A stretch of 64,000 nt of DNA from SLNP01 sp964568875 (GCA_964568875.1 CAZMSH010000016.1:1-64000), one strand, 5' to 3'; shown: positions 1 to 9,577, numbered from the stretch's first letter. A program made the numbers and translations. The notes: a model not told the origin generated them from the letters alone.

Positions 1-10
1 AATGTCGGGA

Positions 11-478
11 TCAAAAAGTAAGACTGAATATGTTCAGATAATGGGTAAATATTATTTCCGTTTTGCCCAGTTTCTCTTTACCACGGATATTGTGATTGAA
101 AATATAAATGGTATGGGGATTATGTTTATTGATAAATGCTTTTACTGATGGGCTCAATTTAACGTCAGTGAGTGTCGGTTTTACTTCAATACCGGTAATC
201 CGACCCTTTTCTTCAAGTACAAAATCCATTTCGTGCTGATTCGATTCGTTCCAGAAGCTTGGTTTCTTACCGTTCTGAATCAGGGTACTTAGAATAAAAG
301 ATTCAAGGATGGCTCCTTTATCCTGACGGAGATGATAGGGATTGAAATTTCTGAGGAGTGCATTCTTAAGTCCAAGGTCAGTGAGATATGTCTTCGGACT
401 TTTTATCAGTTCCTTTGTTTTGTTCCTGTTAATACCTATATCATTTGCCAGGCTGGAAATGTTCAACAGCTGACCATC
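11..478 (-). pseudogene. Remnant of an AAA ATPase with C-terminal DUF4143 domain
   Basis: The 151-residue product matches the C-terminal half of the bacterial ATPases that pair an N-terminal AAA domain with DUF4143. Visible landmarks are GQLLNISSLANDIGIN (HTH-like linker), SPKTYLTDLGLKNALL, the GAILESFILSTL segment and the nuclease-like MDFVLEEKGRITGIEVK. Family similarity begins at codons D-G-Q-L-L directly after an in-frame TGA at 479-481, so the P-loop ATPase half is missing. The linker between NRNKTK and SPKTYL is also shorter than usual by about 30 residues. A TTG at 466 is the only start-like codon. I read this as a decaying gene. A trimmed stand-alone DUF4143 protein is less likely. 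Confidence 0.7.
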
Positions 479-540
479 TCAAAATTGTGCTAATTTACTG
501 TGCATTATAGTAACTATTTTGCACTTTTTATGTGCATTTT

Positions 541-654
541 ATGGTTTTTTTTAATCCGGTACCAGTACGAGGGGTACGGTTTCTAACCTCGCCACGAGCC
601 TGATTATGGCTCATGGCTATAGAACACAGGCAAGCCGGCTGCCATATATAAGAA
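541..654. other. Intergenic palindromic segment before ileS repeat array
   Basis: No gene is visible between the DUF4143 remnant and ileS. The stretch holds small inverted repeats: CGAGG/CCTCG arms at 568-572 and 587-591, and GAGCC/GGCTC arms at 596-600 and 608-612. It runs directly into the heptamer array that precedes the ileS promoter. Confidence 0.4.
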
Positions 655-745
655 CCTGATACCCGGCACCCGGCACCTGATACCTGATACCCGATACCTG
701 ATACCTGATACCGTTCTCCGTTCTCCGTTTACCGTTCATCGTTTT
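655..745 (+). repeat. Heptanucleotide tandem array upstream of ileS
   Basis: Thirteen consecutive 7-nt units in perfect register. Eight belong to the CCYGATA/CCCGGCA family (655-710) and five to the CCGTTNN family (711-745). The two families join without losing the 7-nt phase. The array ends five bases before the -7 promoter box of ileS. Confidence 0.9.
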
Positions 746-749
746 TTCC

Positions 750-757
750 TATCTTTG
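750..757 (+). promoter_or_regulatory. Candidate ileS promoter, -7 box TATCTTTG
   Basis: TATCTTTG matches the Bacteroidota -7 consensus TAnnTTTG and lies 27 nt before the ileS start codon. A T-tract and CC precede it. The usual -33 TTTG position falls inside the heptamer array. Confidence 0.65.
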
Positions 758-784
758 TGCGATTTTTTACAGTAACGGTTTTCT

Positions 785-3700
785 ATGATGGCAAAGAGAT
801 TTCCCGAATACAAAGGGCTTGACCTCGCGAAGGTTAACAACGAAATACTCAAATACTGGGATGAAAACGACACTTTCAACCGCAGCCTCCGTGACATCGA
901 CGGCCGCGGTGACTTCATCTTCTACGAGGGTCCGCCCTCTGCCAACGGAATCCCCGGCATCCACCACGTGATGGCCCGCACCATCAAGGATGCCGTATGC
1001 CGCTACAAGACACAGCGCGGTTACCACGTGCGCCGCAAGGCAGGATGGGACACTCACGGCCTGCCCGTAGAACTGGGTGTGGAAAAGGCCATGGGAATCA
1101 CCAAAGAGGACATAGGAACCAAAATCAGCGTCGCCGACTACAACGCCGCCTGCCGCACAGACGTGATGAAATACACTGACATGTGGGAGGATCTCACCCG
1201 CCGCATGGGCTACTGGGTCGACATGCACGACCCCTACATCACCTACGACAACCGCTACATCGAGACGCTCTGGTGGCTACTGCGCCAGCTCTTCGACAAG
1301 GGCATGCTATACAAGGGCTACACCATCCAGCCCTACTCGCCCGCCGCCGGCACCGGCCTCAGCTCACACGAACTCAACCTGCCCGGCTGCTACCGCGACG
1401 TCAAAGACACCACCTGTGTCGCTCTTTTCAATGTTGTCAGGAACGCAAGATCGCAGTTCCTGTTCGAGGCCACAGATACCGCAGAAGTGAATATTATGGC
1501 CTGGACAACGACTCCGTGGACGCTTCCGTCGAACACCGGACTGGCCGTAGGAGCTGACATAGAATACGTTCTGGTACGTACCGTCAATCCATATACCGGA
1601 AAACCAACAACAGTAGTGTTGGCCAAGGCACTGCAGAATGTCTATTTCCCCGATGCCAATGCTGAACTGAAACTCGAAGAGTATGTCCACGGGGACAAAA
1701 AGTTTCCCTTTAAGGTACTGGCAGAATTCAAGGGTAAAAAACTGAAAGACATAGAATACAGGCAGCTCCTCGACTGGGTCAATCCGGGCGAAGGAGCCTT
1801 CCGTGTGGTTACCGGCGACTTCGTAACCACAGAAGATGGAACCGGGGTGGTACATATAGCCCCCACCTTCGGCGCCGACGACTACCGCGCCGGCAAAGAG
1901 AACGGCATACCGCCGCTGCTGGTAAGGCGCAGGGACGGCACTACCGGTCCGCTCGTCGACAAGCGTGGCTATATGGTTCCCATAGAAGACATGGACGAAG
2001 AGTTCGTGCGTACCATGGTTAATACCGACAGTTACGCAGACTTCGAAGGAAGGCCCGTGAAAAACGAGTATGATGCTGACCACAACGGCAAGGATGAATC
2101 ACTGGATGTAGACATTGCCGTGTGGCTGAAGCAGGAAGGCCGCGTGTTCCGCATCGAGAAGCACATACACAACTATCCGCACTGCTGGCGTACAGACAAG
2201 CCTATACTATACTATCCGCTCGACTCATGGTTCATACGCACGACGGCACTTAAGGAGCGCATGATAGAGCTCAACAACACCATCAACTGGAAACCGGCCT
2301 CGACAGGTACAGGCCGTTTCGGCAAGTGGCTCGAGAACCTCGTTGACTGGAACCTTAGCCGTTCACGGTACTGGGGCACGCCGCTGCCGATATGGGTCAC
2401 CGAAGACCGCACAGAGGTAAAGTGCATTGGTTCGGCCGAAGAGCTGAAAAAGGAGATTGAAAAATCGATGGCCGCAGGTCATATGAAAAGCAATCCGCTT
2501 GCAGCATTCGTGCCCGGGGACAACAGCCGCGAGAACTACGAATCCTTCGACCTGCACAGACCCTTTGTCGATGAGATAATACTGGTGAGCGACAGAGGCA
2601 AGCCTATGCGCCGCGAGGAGGACCTTATAGATGTATGGTTCGACTCGGGGGCGATGCCCTATGCACAGGACCATTATCCGTTTGAAGGCGCGGACAGCTT
2701 CCACCACCGTTTTCCGGCAGACTTCATAGCCGAAGGAGTAGACCAGACACGCGGATGGTTCTTCACCCTGCATGCCATTGCGGTGATGATATCAGACTCC
2801 GTTTCGTTTAAAAATATTATCTCAAACGGGCTGGTACTCGACAAGAACGGTAACAAGATGTCGAAGCGCCTCGGCAATGCGGTCGATCCGTTCACTACAA
2901 TTGAAAAGTACGGCTCCGATCCGCTCCGCTGGTATATGATTACCAACGCACAGCCGTGGGATAACCTTAAATTTGACATGACAGGCGTTGAGGAAGCCAG
3001 ACGCAAATTCTTTGGAACACTGTACAATACTTATTCCTTTTTCGCTCTCTATGCCAATATTGACGGTTTCACCGGTGAGGAACCCGAGGTACCAGTCGCC
3101 AGTCGCCAGGAGATTGACAGATGGATACTGTCACTTCTTAACTCGCTGATAAGAGAGGTTGAAGATTGCTATGAAGACTATGACCTTACACGGGCGGGGC
3201 GGGCGATACAGGATTTCGTCACCGAGAATCTCAGCAACTGGTATGTCAGGCTTAACAGGAAGCGTTTCTGGGGTGGTGATATGGACAGCGACAAGCTGGC
3301 AGCCTATCAGACGCTGCACAGATGCCTGACAGAGGTAAGCAGGCTGGGCGCGCCGCTGGCTCCGTTCTATATGGAGAGGCTGTATGTGGATCTGGTATCA
3401 GGTATCGGGTATCAGGTATCAGGTGCCAGGTATCAGGTATCAGGTACCGGGTACCGGGTACCGGGTGCCGGGAGTGATACAACCCCCACCCTTTCTGGCG
3501 CCGCCGACGCAGAATCACCGGATACCGGAAACCGGAAACCAGGTACCGTAAACCATGTATCTGTACATCTGGAGCTGTTTCCCACATGGGATTCTGCCCT
3601 GATAGACAAGGATCTGGAAGAGAGGATGGACATAGCCCAGAGCGTGTCCTCAATGATTCTGGCGTTGCGTAAAAAGGTAAACATAAAGGTCAGGCAGCCC

Positions 3701-4213
3701 CTGGCAAAAATTATGGTGCCGGTGATCGACCCGTCCTTCCGTAAGAAATTTGAGGCGGTGCGTGACCTCATCCTCACCGAGGTAAACGTAAAGGAGGTAG
3801 AATATATCGACGGCACCGCAGGTATACTGGTAAAAAAGATAAAGCCCGACTTCCGTGCCCTGGGACCAAGGTTTGGCAAGGCCATGAAAGACGTGGCTGC
3901 AGCAGTGTCAGCCATGAGTCAGGAGGATATTATGAGATTTGAACAGGAGGGATCGTTTGAGCTGGAAGCCGCTGACCAGAAGTACCGCCTTGAGCTTACC
4001 GATGTGGAGATAATCTCGGAGGACATCCCCGGATGGCTTGTGGCTAACGAAGGTAAGCTGACGGTAGCACTAGACATAACCGTTACCGAAGAGCTCCGCC
4101 ACGAAGGGATAGCCAGGGAGTTCATCAACCGAATACAGAATCTCCGCAAGGAGAGCGGCTTTGAAGTCACCGACAAGATAACGGTACTGATTGAAGATCA
4201 CGACATGATACGC
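785..4213 (+). CDS. ileS: Isoleucyl-tRNA synthetase (3' end lost in assembly gap)
   Basis: Class I aminoacyl-tRNA synthetase that charges tRNA-Ile in the cytoplasm. The HIGH-type signature is GIHH at residues 58-61 (context PSANGIPGIHH), and the KMSKR loop is at 691-695. Editing-domain sequence (TTPWTLPSNTGLAVG, around residues 241-255) and the anticodon-binding domain are present. A 54-codon insertion at about residues 870-924 is made of heptamer repeats (see separate entry) and keeps the frame. The gene runs into 100 N at 4214. The reading frame after the gap gives no recognisable IleS sequence, so the true C-terminus, probably a few tens of residues, is missing. ATG codons at 785 and 788 are both possible starts. 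Confidence 0.95.
3394..3555 (+). repeat. Heptamer array inserted in frame within ileS
   Basis: Eleven exact GGTNNCR heptamers (3394-3470) and five related ones (3521-3555) flank a 43-nt spacer. The spacer resembles, on the opposite strand, the left end of the 80-bp repeats found in the his operon (GGCGCC.AGAAAGG.TGGGGG). The total of 162 nt is divisible by three. Three heptamers encode seven residues, so the protein shows a seven-residue pattern of the type YQVSGIG/YRVPGAG. Confidence 0.85.
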
Positions 4214-4313
4214 NNNNNNNNNNNNNNNNNNNNNNNNNNNNNNNNNNNNNNNNNNNNNNNNNNNNNNNNNNNNNNNNNNNNNNNNNNNNNNNNNNNNNNN
4301 NNNNNNNNNNNNN
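4214..4313. other. Assembly gap (100 N) at ileS 3' end
   Basis: Exactly 100 N, so the true length is unknown. The sequence after the gap (4319-4345, CCACCCCCCA followed by a pyrimidine-rich stretch) resembles the reverse complement of the 80-bp his-operon repeat. This suggests the assembly broke on that repeat. Confidence 0.9.
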
Positions 4314-4420
4314 GACAGACCACCCCCCAACCTCTGTTGCCGGCAAAAACCTGGTGCAGGGCGGAGAGCGGAAGGCCCGGTTGCGGGCAGGTTAATCAGA
4401 ATTATTAAATAACTTTGGGT

Positions 4421-5518
4421 ATGAAAATTCCGAACAACATACCTCTGATCAGTACTCCCCTGATCAAATTCAGCATTCTTAACCGAAAAAAGAAAGACCC
4501 GAATGAGTTCATTTTCACAGGAGAGAGCAAGGTTGAGGAGATAGACATTCAGTTATTCAGGTTCACTAAGGAAATGTTAACCGAAACTGAAAGAATGAAA
4601 CCTGAAGACATCGGAAGTCTGAGTAATGACGGTCAAATGGATTGGCTGAATATTTACGGAATACATGATACAGGTGCAATAGCATCGATTTGCAAAAAAC
4701 TAAACATTGACAGCCTGACGATACAGGATATTCTGGATGTTAACCAGAGGCCTAAATTTCAGGAGTTTGAAGAATACAATTTCTTCACCATTAAATCGAT
4801 ACTCCCCTCAAGATATCCGGAGATTGAATCTGAGCAGATTAGCTTTATAATGGGCAAGGGTTTTCTGGTGTCTTTTCAGGAGAAGAGGGCTGATTATTTC
4901 GATCATATAAGAACCAGGTTGCGCGAGGGCATAGGCACTGTGAGAGAGAAAGGCTCTGATTATCTGATGTTTGTAATGCTTGAGTCGATACTTGACAATT
5001 ACTTTAAAACATTGCAGATGCTTCAGAAGGACATTGATCAATTCAATCTGATTGACACAAAGACCGATCCTTCACCAGCATTACTCAAAACAATGGAGCT
5101 ATATCGCCGTCATGTAAGCATGATAAGAAAGACACTATATCCGGTCAGGGAGTTTGCCCAGATAGTTGAAAGAGGGGAAAACAGTTTTATTGAACTCCGG
5201 CATCTCAAATATTATTTTGAGCTTAAAGATATGTGCATAACGCTGATCGAGTCCTGTGAAACAATGGAAGCTGAGATAGTAAGCCATATCAACCTTTTCT
5301 TCTCTGTACAAAATCAGAGAATGAGCCAGATAATGAAGACTCTCACCATCGTTGCAACGATTTTCATACCGCTGACCTTTATTGCCGGAATCTATGGCAT
5401 GAACTTTTCCAATATGCCGGAACTTGATTGGCGTTTCGGATATATTGCAGTATGGGGGGTATTTTTGTTATGTGTCGGAGGAATGTTATGGTACCTGAGA
5501 AAAAAAAGGTGGTTCTGA
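4421..5518 (+). CDS. corA: CorA family magnesium/cobalt transporter
   Basis: Inner-membrane divalent cation channel. The 365-residue protein has the typical layout: a large cytoplasmic N-terminal domain, a long stalk helix (about 190-300), and two C-terminal membrane helices. The signature GMN at residues 326-328 (AGIYGMNFSNMPELDW) lies between the helices, and the protein ends with a basic tail (RKKRWF). I chose the ATG at 4421; a TTG two codons upstream is possible. The gene follows ileS closely and lies 13 bp before the antiporter gene, suggesting a shared transcript. A second Mg2+ transporter, MgtE, is encoded at 29.9-31.2 kb. Confidence 0.93.
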   Translation: MKIPNNIPLISTPLIKFSILNRKKKDPNEFIFTGESKVEEIDIQLFRFTKEMLTETERMKPEDIGSLSNDGQMDWLNIYGIHDTGAIASICKKLNIDSLTIQDILDVNQRPKFQEFEEYNFFTIKSILPSRYPEIESEQISFIMGKGFLVSFQEKRADYFDHIRTRLREGIGTVREKGSDYLMFVMLESILDNYFKTLQMLQKDIDQFNLIDTKTDPSPALLKTMELYRRHVSMIRKTLYPVREFAQIVERGENSFIELRHLKYYFELKDMCITLIESCETMEAEIVSHINLFFSVQNQRMSQIMKTLTIVATIFIPLTFIAGIYGMNFSNMPELDWRFGYIAVWGVFLLCVGGMLWYLRKKRWF

Positions 5519-5531
5519 TAATTGAAAAACC

Positions 5532-6542
5532 ATGGCAAGTGAGATAATATTACTTGTGGTTGGTTTTGCGCTGCTGATAAAGGGTGCTGACTGGCTGGTG
5601 GCCGGGGCTTCGATGGTGGCGAGGCGCTATAACGTTCCTGACCTGGTTATTGGTCTTACAATTGTTGCTTTCGGAACCTCGGCTCCTGAGCTGGTTGTAA
5701 GTGTGGTGGCAGCGGTAAACCGTCTGGAAGAAGTGTCGCTGGCAAACGTGATTGGGAGCAACATCTTCAATCTCTTCGTGGTTATGGGCATCGCAGGACT
5801 GATCCGTCCGCTGGTGGTAAAATCAACGACAGTATGGCGTGAAATACCGGTTTCGCTGGCTGCGGCTGTGATTCTGTTCATTCTGGCAGGTTTAATCAAT
5901 AAGGGCAATACGACAATGGTTTCACGCCTCGATGGCGTTGTACTTTTGTTGCTGTTCTCAGGTTTCCTGTGGTATCTTTTCAGAGATGCCCGTAAGGATG
6001 CTGATCCGGCAACCCGGACTGTGCCAGGAGGGCAGGGTTCCCGAAGTACGGAGCTGACGGCGCTGCAAGATGACAAATCTGAAACTGCCGCGACCCTGCC
6101 GAAACAAGCCTGGTTTTACATTGCGGCAGGCCTTGCCGGTCTGATATTCGGAGGCAGGATGGTAGTGAACAATGCCGTTATTATAGCGGGTATGCTTGGG
6201 ATGAGCGAGAAGCTTATCGGACTTACCATTGTGGCAGGGGGAACATCGCTGCCCGAGCTGGCGACATCGGTAGTGGCGGCATACCGGAGGAATATTGATA
6301 TTGCGGTTGGGAATGTGATAGGTTCCAATATCTTCAACATACTGCTGATTCTTGGAGTAAGCAGTGTGATAAGACCTCTGGGTTGGGACCCAGGATTTAA
6401 CATTGACATGCTGTTTCTGGCCGGCGGAACTGTGCTGCTTTTTATTGCCATGTTCACCGGAGTGCGGAAACGCCTCGACAGGTGGGAAGCCGGCATACTG
6501 GTAGTTATCTATGCAGTTTATCTGGCCTCCCTGGCAGTATAA
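5532..6542 (+). CDS. Calcium/sodium antiporter, CaCA family (YrbG-like)
   Basis: Membrane cation exchanger of 336 residues with about ten hydrophobic helices. The two alpha-repeats that bind ions are clear: GTSAPELVVS with NVIGSNIFNL in the first half, and GGTSLPELATS with NVIGSNIFNI in the second. The central loop (about 158-190) is hydrophilic, as in bacterial family members. It lies 13 bp after corA, so both inorganic-ion transporters are probably co-transcribed. A strong hairpin terminator follows the stop codon. Confidence 0.92.
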   Translation: MASEIILLVVGFALLIKGADWLVAGASMVARRYNVPDLVIGLTIVAFGTSAPELVVSVVAAVNRLEEVSLANVIGSNIFNLFVVMGIAGLIRPLVVKSTTVWREIPVSLAAAVILFILAGLINKGNTTMVSRLDGVVLLLLFSGFLWYLFRDARKDADPATRTVPGGQGSRSTELTALQDDKSETAATLPKQAWFYIAAGLAGLIFGGRMVVNNAVIIAGMLGMSEKLIGLTIVAGGTSLPELATSVVAAYRRNIDIAVGNVIGSNIFNILLILGVSSVIRPLGWDPGFNIDMLFLAGGTVLLFIAMFTGVRKRLDRWEAGILVVIYAVYLASLAV

Positions 6543-6573
6543 AAATGTGATTATCAATCATGGGTTAACTCAA

Positions 6574-6602
6574 CAAAAAACCGCCTTTCGGCGGTCTTTT
6601 AC
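6574..6602. terminator. Bidirectional rho-independent terminator
   Basis: The hairpin ACCGCC-TTT-GGCGGT is flanked by an A-run on the left and a T-run on the right. It can therefore serve the antiporter operon on the plus strand and the convergent DksA-like gene on the minus strand. Confidence 0.85.
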
Positions 6603-6665
6603 AGGTTTTCTTAGTCTTTGATTACTACCGGACAAGCCGGCCTGATCATGACAGGCAATCCCTTT

Positions 6666-7049
6666 TTACTTCTGTTTCAATTTGGCATCCATACTGAGGG
6701 TAGCATGTGGCACGGCCCTGAGCCGTTCCTTACTTATCAGCTGTCCGGTTTCGCGGCAAACACCATAAGTTTTGTTCTCTATACGGATGAGCGCAGCCTG
6801 CAGATGCTGGATGAACTTAAGCTGTCGCTGGGCGAGACGACCGGCTTCCTCCTTCGAAAGTGTGGTTGCACCTTCTTCCAATACCTTGAACGTGGGGGAT
6901 GTATCCATGGTGTCGTTACTCTCCTCATGGGTAATACTGGCCTTCAGCACTTCATAGTCCTTCTTCGCCTTCTCGAGCTTGGTAAGGATAATCTGTTTGA
7001 ACTCCTCAAGCTCCTCATCATTATACCTCGTTTTCTCTGCCATAGCCAT
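6666..7049 (-). CDS. TraR/DksA family protein with degenerate zinc site
   Basis: The 127-residue protein has an N-terminal coiled coil (about 10-80) and the C-terminal DksA/TraR segment (YGVCRETGQLISKERLRAVPHATL). Only one of the four zinc cysteines of classical DksA remains. Related Bacteroidota proteins encoded near ileS show the same loss. DksA proteins enter the RNA polymerase secondary channel and tune rRNA and stress transcription, but whether this variant does so is inferred. It is convergent with the antiporter gene and shares its terminator. An alternative ATG lies two codons downstream. Confidence 0.85.
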   Translation of the reverse strand: MAMAEKTRYNDEELEEFKQIILTKLEKAKKDYEVLKASITHEESNDTMDTSPTFKVLEEGATTLSKEEAGRLAQRQLKFIQHLQAALIRIENKTYGVCRETGQLISKERLRAVPHATLSMDAKLKQK

Positions 7050-7249
7050 CGGGTTTAATAATCGATGCGTAAAGATAGCATTATTTTCAATATGAAATAT
7101 AAGGTTTTTAAGTTCATAAAGTTGGTATAATTCATTGAGTTAAAGAGTAAGCCAGAGTGGTCACGGCGAGCAGGTTGACAAGTGTTCAGGCAGTAATCAA
7201 ACTGGCCGGAATGTACAAAGCATGCGGAATGCAAAGGGTGGGCTGCCGA

Positions 7250-7690
7250 TCATGGAGTTCTGCCCTTCCGTCCCTTGACCACCGGGAGGTTATAGGCACG
7301 CCATTTATTGAATCCTCCTTCAATAATAAACACCTTGTCAAATCCGTGTTTCTTAAGCAATACTGCAGCCTGCCGGGCTCTAGGCTCGGTAGTGCAATAG
7401 ACATAAAGCGGTCTTCCCTTTGATGTGGAAGCCGCGAATTCATTAAGGATCCTGCTGTTTGGAAGGTTAACCGATTCCGGTATCCTTCTCCTGCGGTGCT
7501 CGAACTTCATTCTGGCGTCGATGAGAATTGCGGCAGGGTCCATGGCCAGTTCCAGTCTGACTTTATCAGGATCGACAGCTGTTATCTCCTTTTCGTCTAC
7601 TTGATTCTGAGGCATGTTCTGCAACGAAGGATCCTGAGCCCTCATAACCGAAGTCAGTATCGTCAGCGACAGAATAAACAGAAGTCTCAT
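7250..7690 (-). CDS. Secreted rhodanese-like domain protein
   Basis: A short hydrophobic signal segment (residues 1-18, ending MRAQ) precedes one rhodanese domain (about 40-140). The domain contains the sulfur-accepting loop Cys99-TTEPRA and the preceding VYCT strand, as well as the FDKVFIIEGGFNKWRAYNLPV C-terminal motif. Rhodaneses transfer sulfane sulfur, but periplasmic single-domain forms often have no known substrate. The active Cys is present, so activity is plausible. The gene stands alone between the DksA-like gene and the sensor kinase. Confidence 0.85.
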   Translation of the reverse strand: MRLLFILSLTILTSVMRAQDPSLQNMPQNQVDEKEITAVDPDKVRLELAMDPAAILIDARMKFEHRRRRIPESVNLPNSRILNEFAASTSKGRPLYVYCTTEPRARQAAVLLKKHGFDKVFIIEGGFNKWRAYNLPVVKGRKGRTP

Positions 7691-7795
7691 GACAGATCAG
7701 CTTTTCAGATACAATAATCTCTTAAAGATAACTATTATCAGACATATTATATTGTGGGGGCATGAGGCCAGCCTACGCCGAGGCTTCGGCTGACA

Positions 7796-7830
7796 GGGCA
7801 TGGAGCAGGGGGCATGGGGCATGGGGTGGA
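7796..7830. repeat. Heptamer array (GGGCATG family)
   Basis: Five 7-nt units, GGGCATG, GAGCAGG, GGGCATG, GGGCATG and GGGTGGA, lie in register just downstream of the sensor kinase stop codon. The sequence before it (7770-7795) contains an inverted repeat, CCGAGGCTTCGG. Confidence 0.7.
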
Positions 7831-7834
7831 TGGG

Positions 7835-8893
7835 TCAGGCGAGGGTGAGGGTAAATGAGAAGGTGCTGCCTTCTCCGGGTTTGCTTTTCACCATAACCTT
7901 ATGTCCGTGAGCTTCGATTGTATGTTTCACTATTGAGAGACCCAGTCCCGTACCTCCTGTGTCGCGGGAGCGGTGTTTCTCAACACGGTAGAATCTTTCG
8001 AAAATACGTGGCAGATGCTCCTCCTCTATGCCTACTCCGTTGTCGGCAACCTCAACCAGCACCTTTTCCCCGAATTGGGTTAGTGATATATCGGTATAGC
8101 CGCCTGATCTGCCGTAGTTGATTGAGTTTACAACCAGATTCGTCAGTGCCTGAAATATCCTTTTTCTGTCTGCTTCCACAATACAGGGTTCCCTGCCCGC
8201 TGAGATGCTGAGACTTATTTTTTTTTCAGCTGCCCTCACCTCATTTGCTTCGATCACCTCCTCGATCAGCCTCAGCAGGCTAAAGCGGCTAATCCTGAGG
8301 GTGTTGGCTTCGCTTTCAAGGCGGCTTATCGTCTGCAGATCTTCTACAATAGCAATCAGGCGGTTGATACTCTTTTCGGCTCGTTTGAGATAGAGGCGGT
8401 TTATAGATTCATCTTCGAGTCCGCCATCCAGCAGGGTTAGTACCAGGCCCTGCAGATTGAAAATCGGCGTTTTAAGTTCGTGTGAGACGTTACCTATGAA
8501 CTCGCGGCGCCACACCTCCGTGTCTCTCAGTTCCTTAATTTCCGTCTCTCTCTCCCTGGCCCATTCCAGCACCTGTCTCTCCACATTCTTCAGACTGCGC
8601 TTACGCCGGCTGTCAGTAACACTGTTTACTATCCGGTATACCGCATCTAAACGAGATTGTACAAAACGGCTAATGATAAATCTTATAAGAAAGAATATGG
8701 TTACGGCCGTTACCAATGCTACAGCTGCAACCTCCCATGTAAATTCAATGGTCCCGGTTCCCCCGGAAAAAATGACTACAGAAGCGACAGCTACCAACGT
8801 GATAATGAGGGTGATGAGCAGTGACGCCACCCCGGGTGAATCTGCCTTGTTACTCACCAGACCTGCAGGCTTTGCACTGTCTGAGAGATCCAT
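7835..8893 (-). CDS. Membrane sensor histidine kinase (PhoR-like), orphan
   Basis: With the ATG at 8893 the protein has 352 residues: two membrane helices (about 23-43 and 53-73), a short linker, then HisKA and HATPase_c domains. The phospho-acceptor is His138 in FIGNVSHELKTPI. The ATP-binding N box (NLVVNSINYG), the G1 box (DNGVGIEEEHLPRIFERF) and the G2 box (GGTGLGLSIVKH) are intact. An upstream start at 8950 would overlap ribE by 47 bp and add a Ser-rich tail, so I prefer 8893, 10 bp after the ribE stop. There is no sizeable sensor domain and no response regulator nearby, so its partner must be encoded elsewhere. Confidence 0.9.
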   Translation of the reverse strand: MDLSDSAKPAGLVSNKADSPGVASLLITLIITLVAVASVVIFSGGTGTIEFTWEVAAVALVTAVTIFFLIRFIISRFVQSRLDAVYRIVNSVTDSRRKRSLKNVERQVLEWARERETEIKELRDTEVWRREFIGNVSHELKTPIFNLQGLVLTLLDGGLEDESINRLYLKRAEKSINRLIAIVEDLQTISRLESEANTLRISRFSLLRLIEEVIEANEVRAAEKKISLSISAGREPCIVEADRKRIFQALTNLVVNSINYGRSGGYTDISLTQFGEKVLVEVADNGVGIEEEHLPRIFERFYRVEKHRSRDTGGTGLGLSIVKHTIEAHGHKVMVKSKPGEGSTFSFTLTLA

Positions 8894-8903
8894 TGGTTTT
8901 TTT

Positions 8904-9503
8904 CTACTTACCAAGCTGCTGCTTGAGTATGCGTGCGATGTATTTGCCAATAATGTCGAATTCGAGGTTGACCACTGTACCGGCCTCTATCTCGTGGAAG
9001 TTTGTTATTTCCCAGGTGAAGGGAATGATAGCGACTTCGAACGACTTCTCGCGCGAATTGACAACTGTGAGACTGACGCCGTTAACACTTACAGAACCCT
9101 TTTCCACCGTTATATAATCGTCCTGTGCCGGCTCATATTCAAAAGTGTAATACCAGCTTCCTTCGGCTTCGCGCACCGAAGTGCAGACTGCAGTCTGGTC
9201 AACGTGTCCCTGTACCATGTGACCATCGAGACGGCCGTCGAGGCGCATGCTGCGCTCAAGGTTTACCTTTGAACCCTCGCGGAGCATTCCGAGGTTGCTT
9301 TTATCGAGGGTCTCCTTGATGGCGGTAACGGTGTAGCTATTGCCTTCGACCGACACCACAGTAAGGCATACGCCGTTATGCGACACGCTCTGGTCTATCT
9401 TCAGCTCGTGTGCAAACGAACAGGTCAGGGTTATGTGGAGGTTCTCCTTTTCGCGTGTCAGTTTTACGACTTTTGCTGCTTCTTCTACTATTCCTGAAAA
9501 CAT
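8904..9503 (-). CDS. ribE: Riboflavin synthase alpha subunit
   Basis: Converts two molecules of 6,7-dimethyl-8-ribityllumazine into riboflavin and its pyrimidine precursor. The 199-residue protein shows the family N-terminus MFSGIVEE and two lumazine-binding repeats (about 1-95 and 96-195). Each repeat has its S-V-x-x-x-G-V-x-L-T-V-V motif (SVSHNGVCLTVV and SVSVNGVSLTVV). It is the first gene of a two-gene unit with the sensor kinase and has a clear TATCTTTG promoter 22 nt upstream. I saw no FMN riboswitch in the short leader. Confidence 0.96.
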   Translation of the reverse strand: MFSGIVEEAAKVVKLTREKENLHITLTCSFAHELKIDQSVSHNGVCLTVVSVEGNSYTVTAIKETLDKSNLGMLREGSKVNLERSMRLDGRLDGHMVQGHVDQTAVCTSVREAEGSWYYTFEYEPAQDDYITVEKGSVSVNGVSLTVVNSREKSFEVAIIPFTWEITNFHEIEAGTVVNLEFDIIGKYIARILKQQLGK

Positions 9504-9524
9504 GGTTTAATTGTTGATTTGGGG

Positions 9525-9532
9525 CAAAGATA
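9525..9532 (-). promoter_or_regulatory. ribE: Candidate ribE promoter, -7 box TATCTTTG
   Basis: On the minus strand the order is heptamer array, T6CC, TATCTTTG, then the ribE start 22 nt further on. It matches the Bacteroidota TAnnTTTG consensus. Confidence 0.65.
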
Positions 9533-9540
9533 GGAAAAAA

Positions 9541-9577
9541 GGTGTCAGGTACCGGGTATCGGGTACCGGGTATCGGG
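9541..9577 (-). repeat. Heptamer array (GGTAYCR) upstream of ribE, running into a gap
   Basis: Five GGTNNCR units in register before 100 N. Read on the coding strand of ribE the units are YGATACC/CGGTACC and abut the promoter. Confidence 0.85.

Noticed and set aside
4314..4408. IleS C-terminus read across the 100-N gap
   Set aside because: The gap length is arbitrary, so the downstream frame is unknown. None of the three frames after the gap resembles IleS.
8894..8950. Longer start for the sensor kinase
   Set aside because: It overlaps ribE by 47 bp and gives a Ser-rich tail with no family similarity.
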